Part shown: piece after piece, positions 31,201 through 41,489 of the stretch | How the letters are laid out: each line of letters starts with the position of its first letter | How positions within the stretch are numbered: position 1 is the stretch's first letter | Source: Branchipolynoe longqiensis | Taxonomy: Eukaryota; Annelida; Polychaeta; Phyllodocida; Polynoidae | Direction of reading: 5' to 3' | Assembly: GCA_030323885.1 (NCBI GenBank) | Contig: CM059197.1 | Span: forward strand, 28,043,178-28,107,177 | DNA: 64,000 nt | Program-made: the position numbers and the translations under genes | The notes under the pieces: generated by a model | Databases searched by the model: none | Told to the model about the DNA's origin: nothing | What the model saw: the letters and a program-made list of their open reading frames with translations, nothing else

Positions 31201-31800
31201 GGGTGAAAGTGTTGGTAGGCGAGGGGCGCTGATGGGTGTGTGGATGGTAGGGGTGGGAGTGTTGGTAGGGGAGGGGTGATGATGGGTGTGTGGATGGTAG
31301 GGGTGGGAGTGTTGGTAGGGGGAGGGGCGCTGATGGGTCTGTGGGTGGTAGAGGTGGGAGTGTTGGTAGGGGGAGGGGTGCTGATGGGTGTGTGGGTGGT
31401 AGCGGTGGGAGTGTTGGTAGGGGGAGGGGCGCTGATGGCAGTGTGGGTGGTAGGGGTTGGAGTGTTGGTAGGGGGAGGGGGCGCTGATGGGTGTGTGGGT
31501 GGTAGGGGTGGGGGTGTTGGTAGGGGTGGGAGTGTTGGTAGGGGGAGGGGCGCTGATGGGTCTGTGGGTGGTAGGGGTGGGAGTGTTGGTAGGGGAGGGG
31601 TGCTGATGGGTGTGTGGGTGGTAGGGGTGGGAGTGTTGGTAGGCGAGGGGCGCTGATGGGTGTGTGGGTGGTGGGGGTGGGAGTGTTGGTAGGGAGAGGG
31701 GCGCTGATGGGTGTGTGGGTGGTAGGGGTGGGGGTGTTGGTAGGGGTGGGAGTGTTGGTAGGGGGAGGCGCGCTGATGGGTGTGTGGGTGGGAGTGGGGG
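28236..31800 (+). repeat. G-rich satellite, 50/51-bp unit with higher-order structure (3.6 kb)
   Basis: The unit contains GGGAGTGTTGGTAGGGGAGG and GCGCTGATGGGTGTGTGGG; about 70 copies. Monomers vary in a patterned way: a GGTGGGGGGAGTGGTGTTGG variant recurs at about 250-base spacing (29051, 29301, 29553), and a GTGATGATGGGTGTGTGG variant at 451 bases (about 30822 and 31273), i.e. 5-mer and 9-mer higher-order repeats. The plus strand is almost free of C outside GCGC. The first 600 bases (28236-28850) are a degenerate version. The complement has no stop codon in any frame, which explains its 1093-codon open frame. Confidence 0.93.
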
Positions 31801-32568
31801 GAGGAGGTAGAGGATACCATTAATGATTCCACCCGGCGCTGTCACTACGGCCCGTGTGTGCAATCTACGAGTGTTCAGCTAGACTTTGAGATAACCGAGG
31901 CATATTGCAGCTTACAGAAGATACTCTGCTGTGAACATGGCGAAGCGATAAGCTTCATTTCCGAAATCCTATGTATGCACATATATATCAGGTGGCTGGA
32001 GGGACGCTACCTTGCCTCTGGCTATGCAGGTTGTGAAACCGAAGCTGATTTGATGTACGGCCGGGTGGCTTCCCCATATCCGATGAGCGAATACTCGCTC
32101 AACCGCTCCGATTTTGTATGGAGATAACCGATTTTGGCTACTCTCTTCTGATAGTACGATTCCATGTGCTAATCTCCCGATTTTCAACCTCACCCGCGTA
32201 ACACAAAATTGGAATTTTTCTTAATACTAGTGGAAAGAACTAGTATGTTAAAAGCAAATATATTCCAAGCAGCTAATACGAAGGCAAAATCATCTACTTA
32301 TACAAGCTTAAAGATAGCAGCAGCTCAAGGTGCCAAGCAGAGCCGAGAAGAAGACAATAGACACATGGTCGGATACATGGTGGGACTTGCATGAAAAAGT
32401 ATATAATATAATTATATATACATATATTGTATAATTATACTAGGTCATGATATATATCAAATTGTCATGCCACGTGTTGCCTCGCAAACACTTATCTTCC
32501 TAATAAAATGTTAAGATCTGCCTATTTTGGTTGACATATTATTGGCATCTCTGCAATCAATGAGTAAC
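31801..32568. other. No recognisable gene
   Basis: AT-rich in part, with an (AT)-rich island near 32400-32455. A 61-codon frame at 32209-32394 has no recognisable feature. Confidence 0.35.
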
Positions 32569-32784
32569 CAGACAGGATGGCCGAATGAGTTAGAGTCTCC
32601 CGGGTTGGTAGATTGTGGGATTGAACCATGGTCGAGTCAAACAAATAACTTAAAAATGTATACGTGTCAATTCCTAGCCAGGCACTCGGCATTATTAGGA
32701 TAGGGCAAAGAGCAATGGAATGACGAAGACCAATCATCCACGAGTGAAATTTCCCCTGTTTAAACAACTAATGTACCAAAAACA
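32569..32784 (+). mobile_element. SINE-A2 (alternative tail)
   Basis: Alpha head ACAGGATGGCCGAATGAGTT and middle up to GGATAGGGCAA as in SINE-A, then a different 3' part: GAAATTTCCCCTG and AACAACTAATGTACCAAAAA. The core and body of SINE-A are absent. Confidence 0.8.
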
Positions 32785-33002
32785 AAGGTAATTTTGGCAT
32801 ATATTATATTTCATTATGCCTTAAATTGCGCTCACAGACAAATTCATTTCCGCCCATTCGTAAAGGCAGGACATTGCAGTGACTAATGTGAATAATTGAT
32901 TTCCTAATCAAATAACTGACTGCTTCTTCAGCCAACCTGGGTATGTCTGTTCAACCCCGTTTCTATATCTGCATTTGTCCACGCCTGGGCATGGCTCCTT
33001 CT

Positions 33003-33100
33003 TTTTTGTTGGTGGTAACTATGTTTATTCTGCTGAATACGTCTTTTGTCAGTGCCGAAGCACTGGTCTTCCAGCCATTTTTCAATTCAGGGTTATTTAG
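33003..33100 (+). repeat. Short repeat shared with 41154-41246
   Basis: GGTGGTAACTATGTTTATTC and GGTCTTCCAGCCATTTTTCA match the second copy at about 90% by eye. The family is unknown. Confidence 0.65.
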
Positions 33101-33191
33101 ACAAAACTCTTCGTCCACGGTTTTAATCAGGACCACACTAAAATGATTGTAATGAAGTTAACATTATGCACATTTGAGAACACACACAATT

Positions 33192-33586
33192 GTCGAATCG
33201 GTAAGAGTGGTCACTTCGGGTGCGGAATGCTGGGGGTTCCCATCCCAACCGCGTCAAACTAATGCCTTACACAATATATTCTTGTCGCTACCTAGTCTAG
33301 CACTCTGGATTAATATGACCGGGCAATGGCTGGTTTTCCCAGTATCAGCATAATGTGACTGAGTGGGATATCAGTGGATATCGGGTTATGGTGCTAACGG
33401 CCTCCTCTCCCAGTGATACAGCACAATAAGATCGATTGATTGATGGTTGCGTTACGCCGGGTAATACTATACTTGACTGTGGGACAGCACTATAAAGTCG
33501 CCATGAGTGCGCACTCTCACAAGTTGGTACACGTCCTGATATTACCCTAGATGTTGCTAGGACGTAAAACAACAAAAAACAAACTA
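33192..33586 (+). mobile_element. SINE-A, beta-like head, with small internal insertion
   Basis: Full-length copy whose body is interrupted between about 33428 and 33478 by sequence with TTGATTGATGG. It ends with GGACGTAAAACAACAAAAAA. Confidence 0.82.
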
Positions 33587-33589
33587 GAA

Positions 33590-33619
33590 GAGTCATCATG
33601 AGTGTGCACTGTTACAATT
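33590..33619 (+). mobile_element. SINE-A body fragment (left of MITE)
   Basis: GTCATCATGAGTGTGCACTG is SINE-A body. The sequence then enters an inverted-repeat element and resumes at 34027. Confidence 0.5.
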
Positions 33620-34026
33620 AGATACAAGATTCACCCGGTACTTGTAGTACACGGGTGAAGGACAATGTACTGTAAATACGGGTAAAAATAGCTTTAGTAT
33701 GGAACAGGAACTAGAAACCGTGGATGCAGTATCAAATGGATACTCATATATGCACAGAGTTGGTGAAATGGGCGAGAATACAAAAAGACAAGATGGCGGT
33801 GCTAGAACATGGTCGATTTCACTTCTAAATCTTATTAAACTAGATATTTTATTATATTTTTTCAACTCAAAGGTACCGGGGAAATAATAAGACATATGTA
33901 ACAAATAATTGTTGCTTCTTAGATTGTGAAATTAGGCTCTCATTTCCTTTCCCCGCATTTTCAACCATTTTTATATAGGGTTGGTATTCACCCGTTTACT
34001 GCGAGTACCGCATGAATCCTTTATCT
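33620..34026. mobile_element. MITE with ~48-bp terminal inverted repeats
   Basis: The left end AGATACAAGATTCACCCGGT and the complement of the right end AGATAAAGGATTCATGCGGT continue to align through ACGGGTGAA. The 300-base interior has no transposase. One copy in the window. Confidence 0.65.
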
Positions 34027-34062
34027 ATGTGACAATTTGCTACCCGTCCATATATGAGTATA
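34027..34062 (+). mobile_element. SINE-A fragment (right of MITE)
   Basis: GTGACAATTTGCTACCCGTCC corresponds to the body bases following 33619 in intact copies. Eroded. Confidence 0.4.
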
Positions 34063-34711
34063 AACATAGTACAACTTAGGGCGTAACAATGCATTCAATC
34101 GCATCCTTGTCTAACATCATGATTAAAATCTTTAGGATTGCGTGAATTTGTGCCATAGTCTTCGCATTGTACAACCAACAGTACAAGTATGTGAGCATAC
34201 TGCCGAGATTGCCCTCACTAGCTGGACGACTGTGAATGCAACCAACACAACTCGCCGGTAAGCGGCGCTGGGTTTTGTCCTCCACACACGATACTAGCTG
34301 TACCATAACTAAACAACATTATTTTCAGAAAGGCTTGACAGCAAAATGATCCATACCCTACCCGGACAATACACCACGGTCATACAGACTGTGCAGTCAC
34401 AACAACAAGTTATACGTCGGTCCTAGCTTCCTAAAGCCGGGCTGCATATGTGCAGCGCTGTGCTGTGACGTGGCTTTAGGCGCCCACTGAGGGATGAGGG
34501 CTAAATTGGAATGGTTCATGTAAAATGCATGTGTCACCCCTGCACGGCGGGTATGTGGGTTGGGTGGGTTGGGGAGGGGGGGGGGGAGCGTTGTTATGAA
34601 TGGCGCCGCCTGGTGGCTAGCACCGGAACTGGACTGGTCCGCAATGTACTGCCAAATAACCGCACACACACAAAACGCACCAACCCTCATCCAGTGCATT
34701 TATTTAAAGTT
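34063..34711. other. No recognisable gene
   Basis: Includes a G run near 34575. Short frames only. Confidence 0.35.
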
Positions 34712-35050
34712 GTATAGTCCGATGGTTTTGAGTTTCTGTAATTTTCTGAGTTAAATATATTACATTGATTGTTATAGCCTCCTTTACTTTACTTTGAAGT
34801 AATTTTTATTTTAATTGTCTAACTTTTGAGATATTTGAAGTGCAACCATCCACAAATAATGTTGGCAAGCACGCCAAAACTCTGACACCATAGACTTCTG
34901 CAGTAACAGGTTCTATTAACTTGGCTCTGGATGCCCTTCTATGTGGTGACAAGTGCTTAGTATGTGCACTAGTATCTAAGTTGGATATATAGAATCAAAT
35001 CTAGATAATTGTTTTGGTTTTGAAAATTTGATGTTTTCATGGGTCTATGC
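34712..35050 (+). mobile_element. M4 MITE copy 1
   Basis: Terminal GTATAGTCCGATGGTTTTG and complementary GCATAGACCCATGAAAAC ends enclose about 300 bases matching 61476-61814 throughout (GATATTTGAAGTGCAACCAT, CAACAGGTTCTATTAA). Non-coding. Confidence 0.75.
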
Positions 35051-35107
35051 AGCTTTAACTGCACAGTAAGAATTCTTATGGAATTCTGGACTTGTGCTTT
35101 ATTTTAC

Positions 35108-35430
35108 TTGTAGATTATAGCACTATCTGAGGTCATATTAGGATGGAGGGCATCTGACTTATGGCAGAGTACACTCATGGTGGTTTTATAGCGCTGTCTG
35201 ATTGGGAGACCGAACCACTGTTATCATGACATACTATTGCACTCAGTCAGATTATCATGACACTAATTAAACCAGTCATTGTTTTCTCTTATTAATGCCG
35301 AGCATCAGCTAGGTAGGGAAATGTATACATTGTGTAAGTCATTGGTTTGACTCGGCCGGTTTCAGAACCCACAAACTCCCATATATATAGGCAACCAGGC
35401 AGCGCTCTTCCTGATTCGCCCATCTCGCCA
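35108..35430 (-). mobile_element. SINE-A, degenerate, full length
   Basis: Minus-strand tail, body, CAGTCAGATTATCATGACAC core, middle and eroded head with GGCAACCAGGCAGCGCTC. Confidence 0.72.
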
Positions 35431-36099
35431 GGTGGTGTTTCTATCATTAATTGTAGATATTTCGGTGTGCTATAGGCTAACCTCGATAAGCACCAGACTA
35501 TAAACGAAGACTATACTAGCAATAATACCACTCATCGCAGGCTTGACAATTAAATAAAATAATAGAAAAAATACATCATGTGAATTCCAGTATCATGTTG
35601 GAAAGGCTAAATGACAGAAAGGAAGCAACATCGATTTTCATCACTACTTAAATGGGTGAACACCTGAGGTAATGTCCACATACTGAATCAAGCTTATACC
35701 ATACCAGATCGGTAGTGTATTAGCAAAGAAAGTGATATTGTATTCGTTGAACCTGCTTAATATTGTATTCTTAGACCTGGCTTCCAATCCTCCAAAGAGA
35801 GCTAGACAAACAGGTAACTTCGTGTACATCAGCAACTAGGAATCGCCAATTTATATACATTGAGTACAGCACGATATGCTACACTACATGATCGGTGTAT
35901 TCTTAGTTCAACGTGAGCCCGAGGGGCCCCTGGTGTAGCATGCTGCTTCCGGGTGAGAAACCAATGCAAGATACATCCGGGACCAGTGTAGTGTCACTGC
36001 AGTTACAAAACACATGCACTACCGAGATAGAATGTGTGGTTTGTGAGGTGTTCTCTGTGATACTCCATGCTTGTGAATGCGCAGCCGTAAACCCTACGA
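35431..36099. other. No recognisable gene
   Basis: Nothing supported; two short frames around 35903-36107 overlap in opposite directions without motifs. Confidence 0.35.
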
Positions 36100-36134
36100 T
36101 CACGTGACTCTAAACCGCCATGACGATCACGTGA
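36100..36134. promoter_or_regulatory. Pair of TCACGTGA palindromes
   Basis: GATCACGTGACT occurs twice, centred 27 bases apart. TCACGTGA is the palindromic E-box bound by MiT/TFE and USF basic helix-loop-helix factors. Close pairing is unusual by chance, but there is no supported gene next to it. Confidence 0.25.
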
Positions 36135-36224
36135 CTCGCATGGAGTTTTGCGTCCTTTCGTTTAGTGTTAATTTAGGCCTTCCTTGTTCGTGTTTGTACA
36201 CAGAGAGTGATGCTATTATTAAGA

Positions 36225-36345
36225 TGAATAATAGTCGTACATGCATTTAGTGGACTGAACTGTCAGGCAATGCGTCACATCTACAGGTAGGCGTGGATAG
36301 GGTGATTGTATCAGAGAGCCTAGATAGTGAATTGGTTAGCATACT
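36225..36345 (+). repeat. tRNA-like repeat family, copy 2
   Basis: GGCGTGGATAGGGTGATTGT and GAATTGGTTAGCATAC align with 43605-43765. It lies directly upstream of a SINE-A2 copy. Confidence 0.45.
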
Positions 36346-36346
36346 A

Positions 36347-36586
36347 ACCAGACGGGATGGCCGAATCAGTTAGAGCATCCGTCTCCCTTGTTGGTAGATC
36401 ATGGGATCGTGGGTTCGAATCCTGGTTGAGTCAAACCAATGACTTAAAAATTGATACTTTTGTCGCTTCATAGTCAGCCGGTCAGCATTACTAGTGTAGG
36501 GCAAGGAGCAGTGGAATGAGGAAGGCCAGTCGTCTGCAACTGAAATTTCCCCTGCGTAAACAACTAATGTACCAAAAAAAAACACC
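36347..36586 (+). mobile_element. SINE-A2, complete
   Basis: Alpha head with box B GGGTTCGAATCCTGG, shared middle, GCAGTGGAATGAGGAAGGCC, GAAATTTCCCCTGCG and a CTAATGTACCAAAAAAAAAC end. This is the clearest example of the alternative tail. Confidence 0.85.
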
Positions 36587-36657
36587 CCAGAATAGTCAAA
36601 AGTGTAGCCTTGAAATCTTGCTCTCGGCACAATATTTCCAATTTCCATCACCCCAAA

Positions 36658-37006
36658 TGACAACCAGATAGAATGGCCGAATGAGTTAGAGCGTCCGTCT
36701 CCCGCGTTTGTAGACCATGGGATCATGGGTTCGAACCCTGGTCGAGTCAAACCAATGGCTTACAAATTTATACTAATTGCTTCCTAGCCAGGTGTTCGGC
36801 ATTATTAGGATATGGCAATGACTGGTTGGCTCAGTGTCCGGATAATGGGACTGAGTTGGATATCAGGTCATGGTGCTGATGGCATGGTCTTCCAGTTGGG
36901 CAACACTATAAAGTCACAATGAGTGTGCACTGTCACAAGTCGGTACCCATCCTGATATGACCTTAGATGTTGCTAGGACTTAACACAACAACAACAAACA
37001 AACAAG
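36658..37006 (+). mobile_element. SINE-A, alpha head, full length
   Basis: Head GAATGGCCGAATGAGTTAGA, perfect box B GGGTTCGAACCCTGG, core (one change), body, and an ACAACAACAAACAAACAAG tail. CCCCAAA on both sides (36651-36657 and 37007-37013) is a likely target duplication. Confidence 0.9.
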
Positions 37007-37204
37007 CCCCAAACTAGAATATTATGTTGCCGATGAACTGACTATATGCGTTCTCTAGACAACAAACATGCCAACTTTGCATAAATGGTTGCGTTAATCT
37101 GGTTTGTAATAAGGAACCGCAACCTATCACACAACACTACGGATCACGAGTAGAAAAGGCAGCTACATATGCATTCCGTTATTTCCCTTCTAAGTGAAAA
37201 AAAC

Positions 37205-37415
37205 CATAGTCAAATGAGTAGAGCATCTACTTCTTAGGTGGCAGGGCCTCGGTTCGATCCCACACACAGTACAACTGAAGATCTACATAATTGGAAATGC
37301 CACTCCCTGAGGCGGTGCTTCATGTTAACAGCGTATGTCAAAGAGCAATAGAATGAAGACGATTAATGACCAATAACTGAAACTCCTTGTTTAATCACTG
37401 AATGTAAAAGAAAAG
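37205..37415 (+). mobile_element. Degenerate SINE-A2 relative
   Basis: AGTCAAATGAGTAGAGCATC and CGGTTCGATCCC look like a tRNA-derived head; AAAGAGCAATAGAATGAAGA and TTAATCACTGAATGTAAAAG match the alternative tail. It is an older or separate subfamily. Confidence 0.55.
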
Positions 37416-37499
37416 ACAATTACCGTATCGCGTCATTAACATTTTGGAATATTGATAACATAATAAAATAGGTCTGGGTATGAGAATTGGCAATGTGTT

Positions 37500-37616
37500 A
37501 AGAGTATTAGGCCCAAAATATACGTAACCTATGACGATGTACGCCAACGTGTTGGTCGAAAATGACAGATGTCGGCATACGCTAAGGGTTTACATTATAG
37601 TGTGACAGGCCCTTTA
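37500..37616. mobile_element. M1 right-end remnant
   Basis: Ends TAGTGTGACAGGCCCTTTATA and has ACGT/CATACG words inside, but no matching left terminus nearby. Confidence 0.5.
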
Positions 37617-37767
37617 TAATCGAACCATCTTTGGACTGATGGGCCACTAATTATAGAGAATGATTAAAGGAAAGTAGATTGCTACAAGAGAGTTTCCCAA
37701 AGAAAAAACTGACAAAAGATCACCTAAGCTACCTTCGCTAATAGTATATTTGTAGCCATTTGAGTAT

Positions 37768-37912
37768 GTCTTATCAGGTCATGGTGCTGGCAGCCTGATA
37801 TCCCAGTGGGGCAGCACTATAAAGTCACCATAACTGCACACTGTTCCAAGTCGGTACCCGTCCTGATTTGACCTTATATGTTGCCAGGACATCAAACTGT
37901 AACAACCACCCA
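37768..37912 (+). mobile_element. SINE-A 3' half
   Basis: Begins TATCAGGTCATGGTGCTGGC and runs through body and tail; head and core are missing. Confidence 0.75.
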
Positions 37913-38277
37913 ACCCCATTTACAGTTGAGGCAGGGGGGCGGTCTCTAGTGTGACCATCTGCTATGGTGATCTAGGTTAGCACCTTCAGCGGCGCTGCAA
38001 CCCTGATTTGAATTTAGACTGGCCGTAATGCACGTGTTGATTGCCCCAGCTTCACGGGCCTGGGAGGTGTTGCCGACCACTAATCTAATGGCAAGGGTGT
38101 CCATATATCTTAGGGAACAACCGCCACGGTTGAGGAATAGAGAGAGGGGAGTCTGGAAGTGTGGGATGGAATTGTAATCTTGGCCAATCACAGCGTACAT
38201 CGAGGCGGTGTTGTATGTGTCCTAATTCGAAAATAGTGTGGGGTCATAGACATCCTGTGGTGCTTCTCCTCAGAAAA
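37913..38277. other. No recognisable gene
   Basis: No motif recognised. Confidence 0.3.
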
Positions 38278-38776
38278 CAGGGATGAAAGATCTCCGCGAT
38301 TTCGCGGATTTCCGGGATTTTTCCTGTAGCTATAAGTGTATACTAATACGTTGCGCCGTACTGATATGACCTTAGATGTTGCCAGGATGTAAAACTCGAA
38401 CACGCAATAAACAATACGTTGTTTCACGCTGCAGCACCATTAGCGTATACTAAAATGTGGTGCAAACGTTGCGGCACTAGCAGCGTATACTACTAATGGC
38501 TTCAAACGCTGCAGCAGGGTCAGCGTATACTAGTACTACTAATACATGCTTCTAACGCCACAGCACTATCATTGTATACTGATATGTGGTGCAAATGCGG
38601 CAGCACTAGCAACATATACTACTAATACATGCTTCAAACGGCGCAGCTCTATCAGCATATATCAATATGTATGAAACCCGACTTCCGGTAATTTTCAGCG
38701 ATTCCCTGACAATGCTAAGCCTATGGGAGAATATTAGCATTTCCACTTTTTTTCCTGGAGACCACTTTCATCCCTG
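38278..38776. mobile_element. M2 MITE copy 1, with nested SINE-A tail
   Basis: CAGGGATGAAAG at the left and CTTTCATCCCTG at the right. The interior has TTTCGCGGATTTCCGGGATT near the left, degenerate repeats with CAGCGTATACTA, and a SINE-A tail (38357-38412) inserted. Its partner is at 58680-59073. Confidence 0.7.
38357..38412 (+). mobile_element. SINE-A tail inside M2
   Basis: CTGATATGACCTTAGATGTT and GCCAGGATGTAAAACTCG; a truncated insertion younger than its host element. Confidence 0.6.
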
Positions 38777-38883
38777 AGAAAACAAGATTGCATCAAAGGG
38801 CAGAAGCAGCAACTCCATGTGAAGGTTGTTTGGTTGTTCTTCCGACCTTTGTTCAATTATTATTGATCTTATCCGACTGACGA

Positions 38884-39168
38884 CCAACGGGATGGCCGAA
38901 AGAGTTGAGCGAGCATCTCCGATTTTGGTCGAACGTGGGATTCGAACCCACAGGTTTGAACCCAGATAGAGTCAAACCAATGTCTTAATAATTTATACTT
39001 GTCGCATCCTAGCCAGGCGCTCAAAAGGATAGGCCAATAACTGATCATGGTATGTTGCTGGCGGTTTGGTCTCCCATAGGGGCAGCACTATAAATTCACC
39101 ATGAGTACCTGTCCTGATATTGCCTTGGGCGTTGCCAGGACGTAAAACTCCAACAAGCAACCAACATA
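38884..39168 (+). mobile_element. SINE-A, alpha head, core deleted
   Basis: Head and box B are present (GGGATTCGAACCC), but the GATAATGTGACTGAG core is missing between the middle and GATCATGGTATGTTGCTGGC. This is an internal deletion. Confidence 0.78.
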
Positions 39169-39219
39169 TGAAATTAACAGTAGGTGGAGAAGCGGGATAA
39201 TGCTTTACTGTGGTGTACC

Positions 39220-39663
39220 TTAAGGCCCTGTCACATTATGGCGTATGGCGGGAGCGTATTGAAAACCTACGTAGGTCCTGCGCGTGCCGGCCTATGATGA
39301 CATTTGGTGACCTTTCGAGTGGTTTTGAGCGTATGTGGAACCTACGAGGAGCGTATGAGGATCGTATGGGAGCATACTGTGTCATTTTTTGATGGTATGG
39401 GCCATACGCCCTCATAGGTTGAGTTTTTTTTAGCATGCACAAACAAATTTGGACGGACGGATTTATGAAAGCGTATGGCGGCGTATGCCTCATACGCTTC
39501 ACATAAGCCGGCATCTGGCGGCATCTGGCGGCATATGAGTAGCGTATGAGTAGCGTATGTGTAGCGTATGAGTAGCGTATATGGCGTATGCCGACGTATA
39601 TGACGTAACGCACCTACGCCGCCATACGCTCCCGCAAAAAACCCTAATGTGACAGCCCCTTTA
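39220..39663. mobile_element. M1-group MITE, GCGTATG interior
   Basis: Left AAGGCCCTGTCACATTATGG and right AATGTGACAGCCCCTTT are inverted, with a second inverted block GGCGGGAGCGTAT. The interior is built of GCGTATG words, with a 13-base run at 39532-39580. Confidence 0.75.
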
Positions 39664-39889
39664 GTAAAGTCTTCGGTGTAGATTGGTTTAGGCAGTCGGT
39701 GAAGTATTGGTCGCGCTGTTTGCCTATTAATACCTTGTCTCTGCCAATTACTGCCCGTCCGCGGATCAAGATTTATCATCCACCGTTTAGTAACCCGAGG
39801 GGGATTAAGATTATGCGTCCTTTCTTCACGATGTATTCCCGCTAACAGGCACTGGGGGTAGGTAGTTGTGGTGGCAGCACTAACAGAGA
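39664..39889. other. No recognisable feature
   Basis: Short unique segment before the satellite. Confidence 0.3.
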
Positions 39890-41110
39890 GTGGCAGTGTG
39901 GGTGTGGCGGTGTTTGGGGACCGTGTGCTGGTGGAGATTGGTAGTGATATTTATGATGGTTGTGCAGCATGTGCTGGTGATTGGTAGTGTGGGTGTGGTG
40001 GTGGCACAGTGTGTGGTGGTGGAGATTGGCAGTGAGTATGGTGCTGGCATGGTGTGTGGTGGTGGAGATTGATAGTGTGGTGGTTGTAGTACACTGTATG
40101 GTGGTGATTGGCAGTGTGAATGTGAGTGTGGTCGTGGCACAGTGTGTGGTGGTGGAGATTGGCAGTGAGTATGGCGCTGGCACAGTGTGTGGTGGTGGAG
40201 ATTGATAGTGTGGTGTTGGTAGTACAGTGTGTGGTAGTGATTGGCAGGGTGAATGTGAGTGTGGTGGTGGTACAGTGTGTGGTGGTGGAGATTGGCAGTG
40301 AGTATGGCGCTGGCACAGTGTGTGGTGGTGGAGATTGATAGTGTGGTGTTGGTAGTACAGGGTGTGGTAGTGATTGGCAGTGTGAATGTGAGTGTGGTGG
40401 TGGTACAGTGTGTGACGGTGGAGATTGATAGTGTGGTGGTGGTAGTACAGCGTGTGGTGGTGATTGGCAGTGTAAATGTGAGTGTGGTGGTGGCACAGTG
40501 TGTGGTGGTGGAGATTGGCAGTGAGTATGGTGGTGGCACAGTGTGTGATGGTGGAGATTGATAGTGTGGTGATGGTAGTACAGCGTGTGGTGGTGATTGG
40601 CAGTGTAAATGTGAGTGTGGTGGTGGCACAGTGTGTGGTGGTGGAGATTGATAGCGTGGTGATGGTAGTACAGCATGTGGTGGTGATTGGCAGTGTGAAT
40701 GTGAGTGTGGTGGTGGCACAGTGTGTGATGGTGGAGATTGGCAGTGAGTATGGTGGTGGCACAGTGTTTGCTGGTGGAGATTGATAGTGTGGTGGTGTAG
40801 TACAGTGTGTGGTGGTGATTGGCAGTCTGAATGTGAGTGTGGTGGTGGTAGAGTGTGTGGTGGTGCAGATTGGCAGTGAGTATGGTGGCGGCATGGCATG
40901 TGGTGGTGGAGATTGATAGTGTGGTGGTGGTAGTACAGCATGTGGTGGTGATTGGCAGTGCGAATGTGAGTGTGGTGGTGGCACAGTGTGTGATGGTGGA
41001 GATTGGCAGTGAGTGTGGTGCTGGTGCGATGTGTGCTGGTGGAGATTAGTAGTGGGGGTGTGGTGTTGGTGGTGCAGTGTGCGGCGATGGAGATTGGTAG
41101 TGTGCGTCTA
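39890..41110 (+). repeat. GT-rich satellite with mixed 3-mer/5-mer higher-order repeats
   Basis: The monomer is about 44-45 bases (GTGGTGGTGGCACAGTGTGT, GGAGATTGGCAGTGAGTATG). The GGAGATTGGCAGTGAG variant occurs at about 40021, 40154, 40287, 40510, 40733, 40865 and 40998: spacings 133, 133, 223, 223, 132, 133, i.e. three or five monomers. The complement is stop-free and histidine-rich in several frames, giving spurious long frames. Confidence 0.9.
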
Positions 41111-41153
41111 ATCGTGATGCAGCCGGTGGCGATGGAGATCGGTAGTATAGGTG

Positions 41154-41246
41154 TTTTTTTGGTGGTAAATATGTTTATTCTGGTGAATAACTTATTTTGT
41201 CAGCGCCGAAGCACGGGTCTTCCAGCCATTTTTCAATTCGAGATTT
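41154..41246 (+). repeat. Short repeat shared with 33003-33100
   Basis: Second copy, lying between two satellite blocks and followed by a T run (41245-41254). It probably inserted at or near the satellite edge. Confidence 0.65.
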
Positions 41247-41489
41247 TTTTTTTTAAAGGAGGTATTTCAAGTAAGATATATAAAGTGAGTTAACAATAGC
41301 TCTTGAATATACAATTTGCAGCGTATAACGCCAGGTAACTGTGATATATATGTGCAGCGTGTGGTTGTGGAGATCAGCACAGCAGTGTGGGCATGGTGGT
41401 AGTGGACATTGGTGTAGTGGGGGTGTGGTGGTGGTGCAGTGTCTGGTGGTAGAGCTTGACAGTGTGCGTGTGGTGGTGTCACAGCTTAT

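Noticed and set aside
28582..31863. A 1093-codon minus-strand open frame, proline/threonine/histidine-rich
   Set aside because: It coincides exactly with the G-rich satellite. The complementary unit has no stop codon in any frame, overlapping frames are open for hundreds of codons, and unit length varies between 50 and 51 so no frame is kept.
39842..40984. A 380-codon histidine-rich minus-strand frame
   Set aside because: Complement of the GT-rich satellite; other frames are equally open and there is no non-repeat domain.
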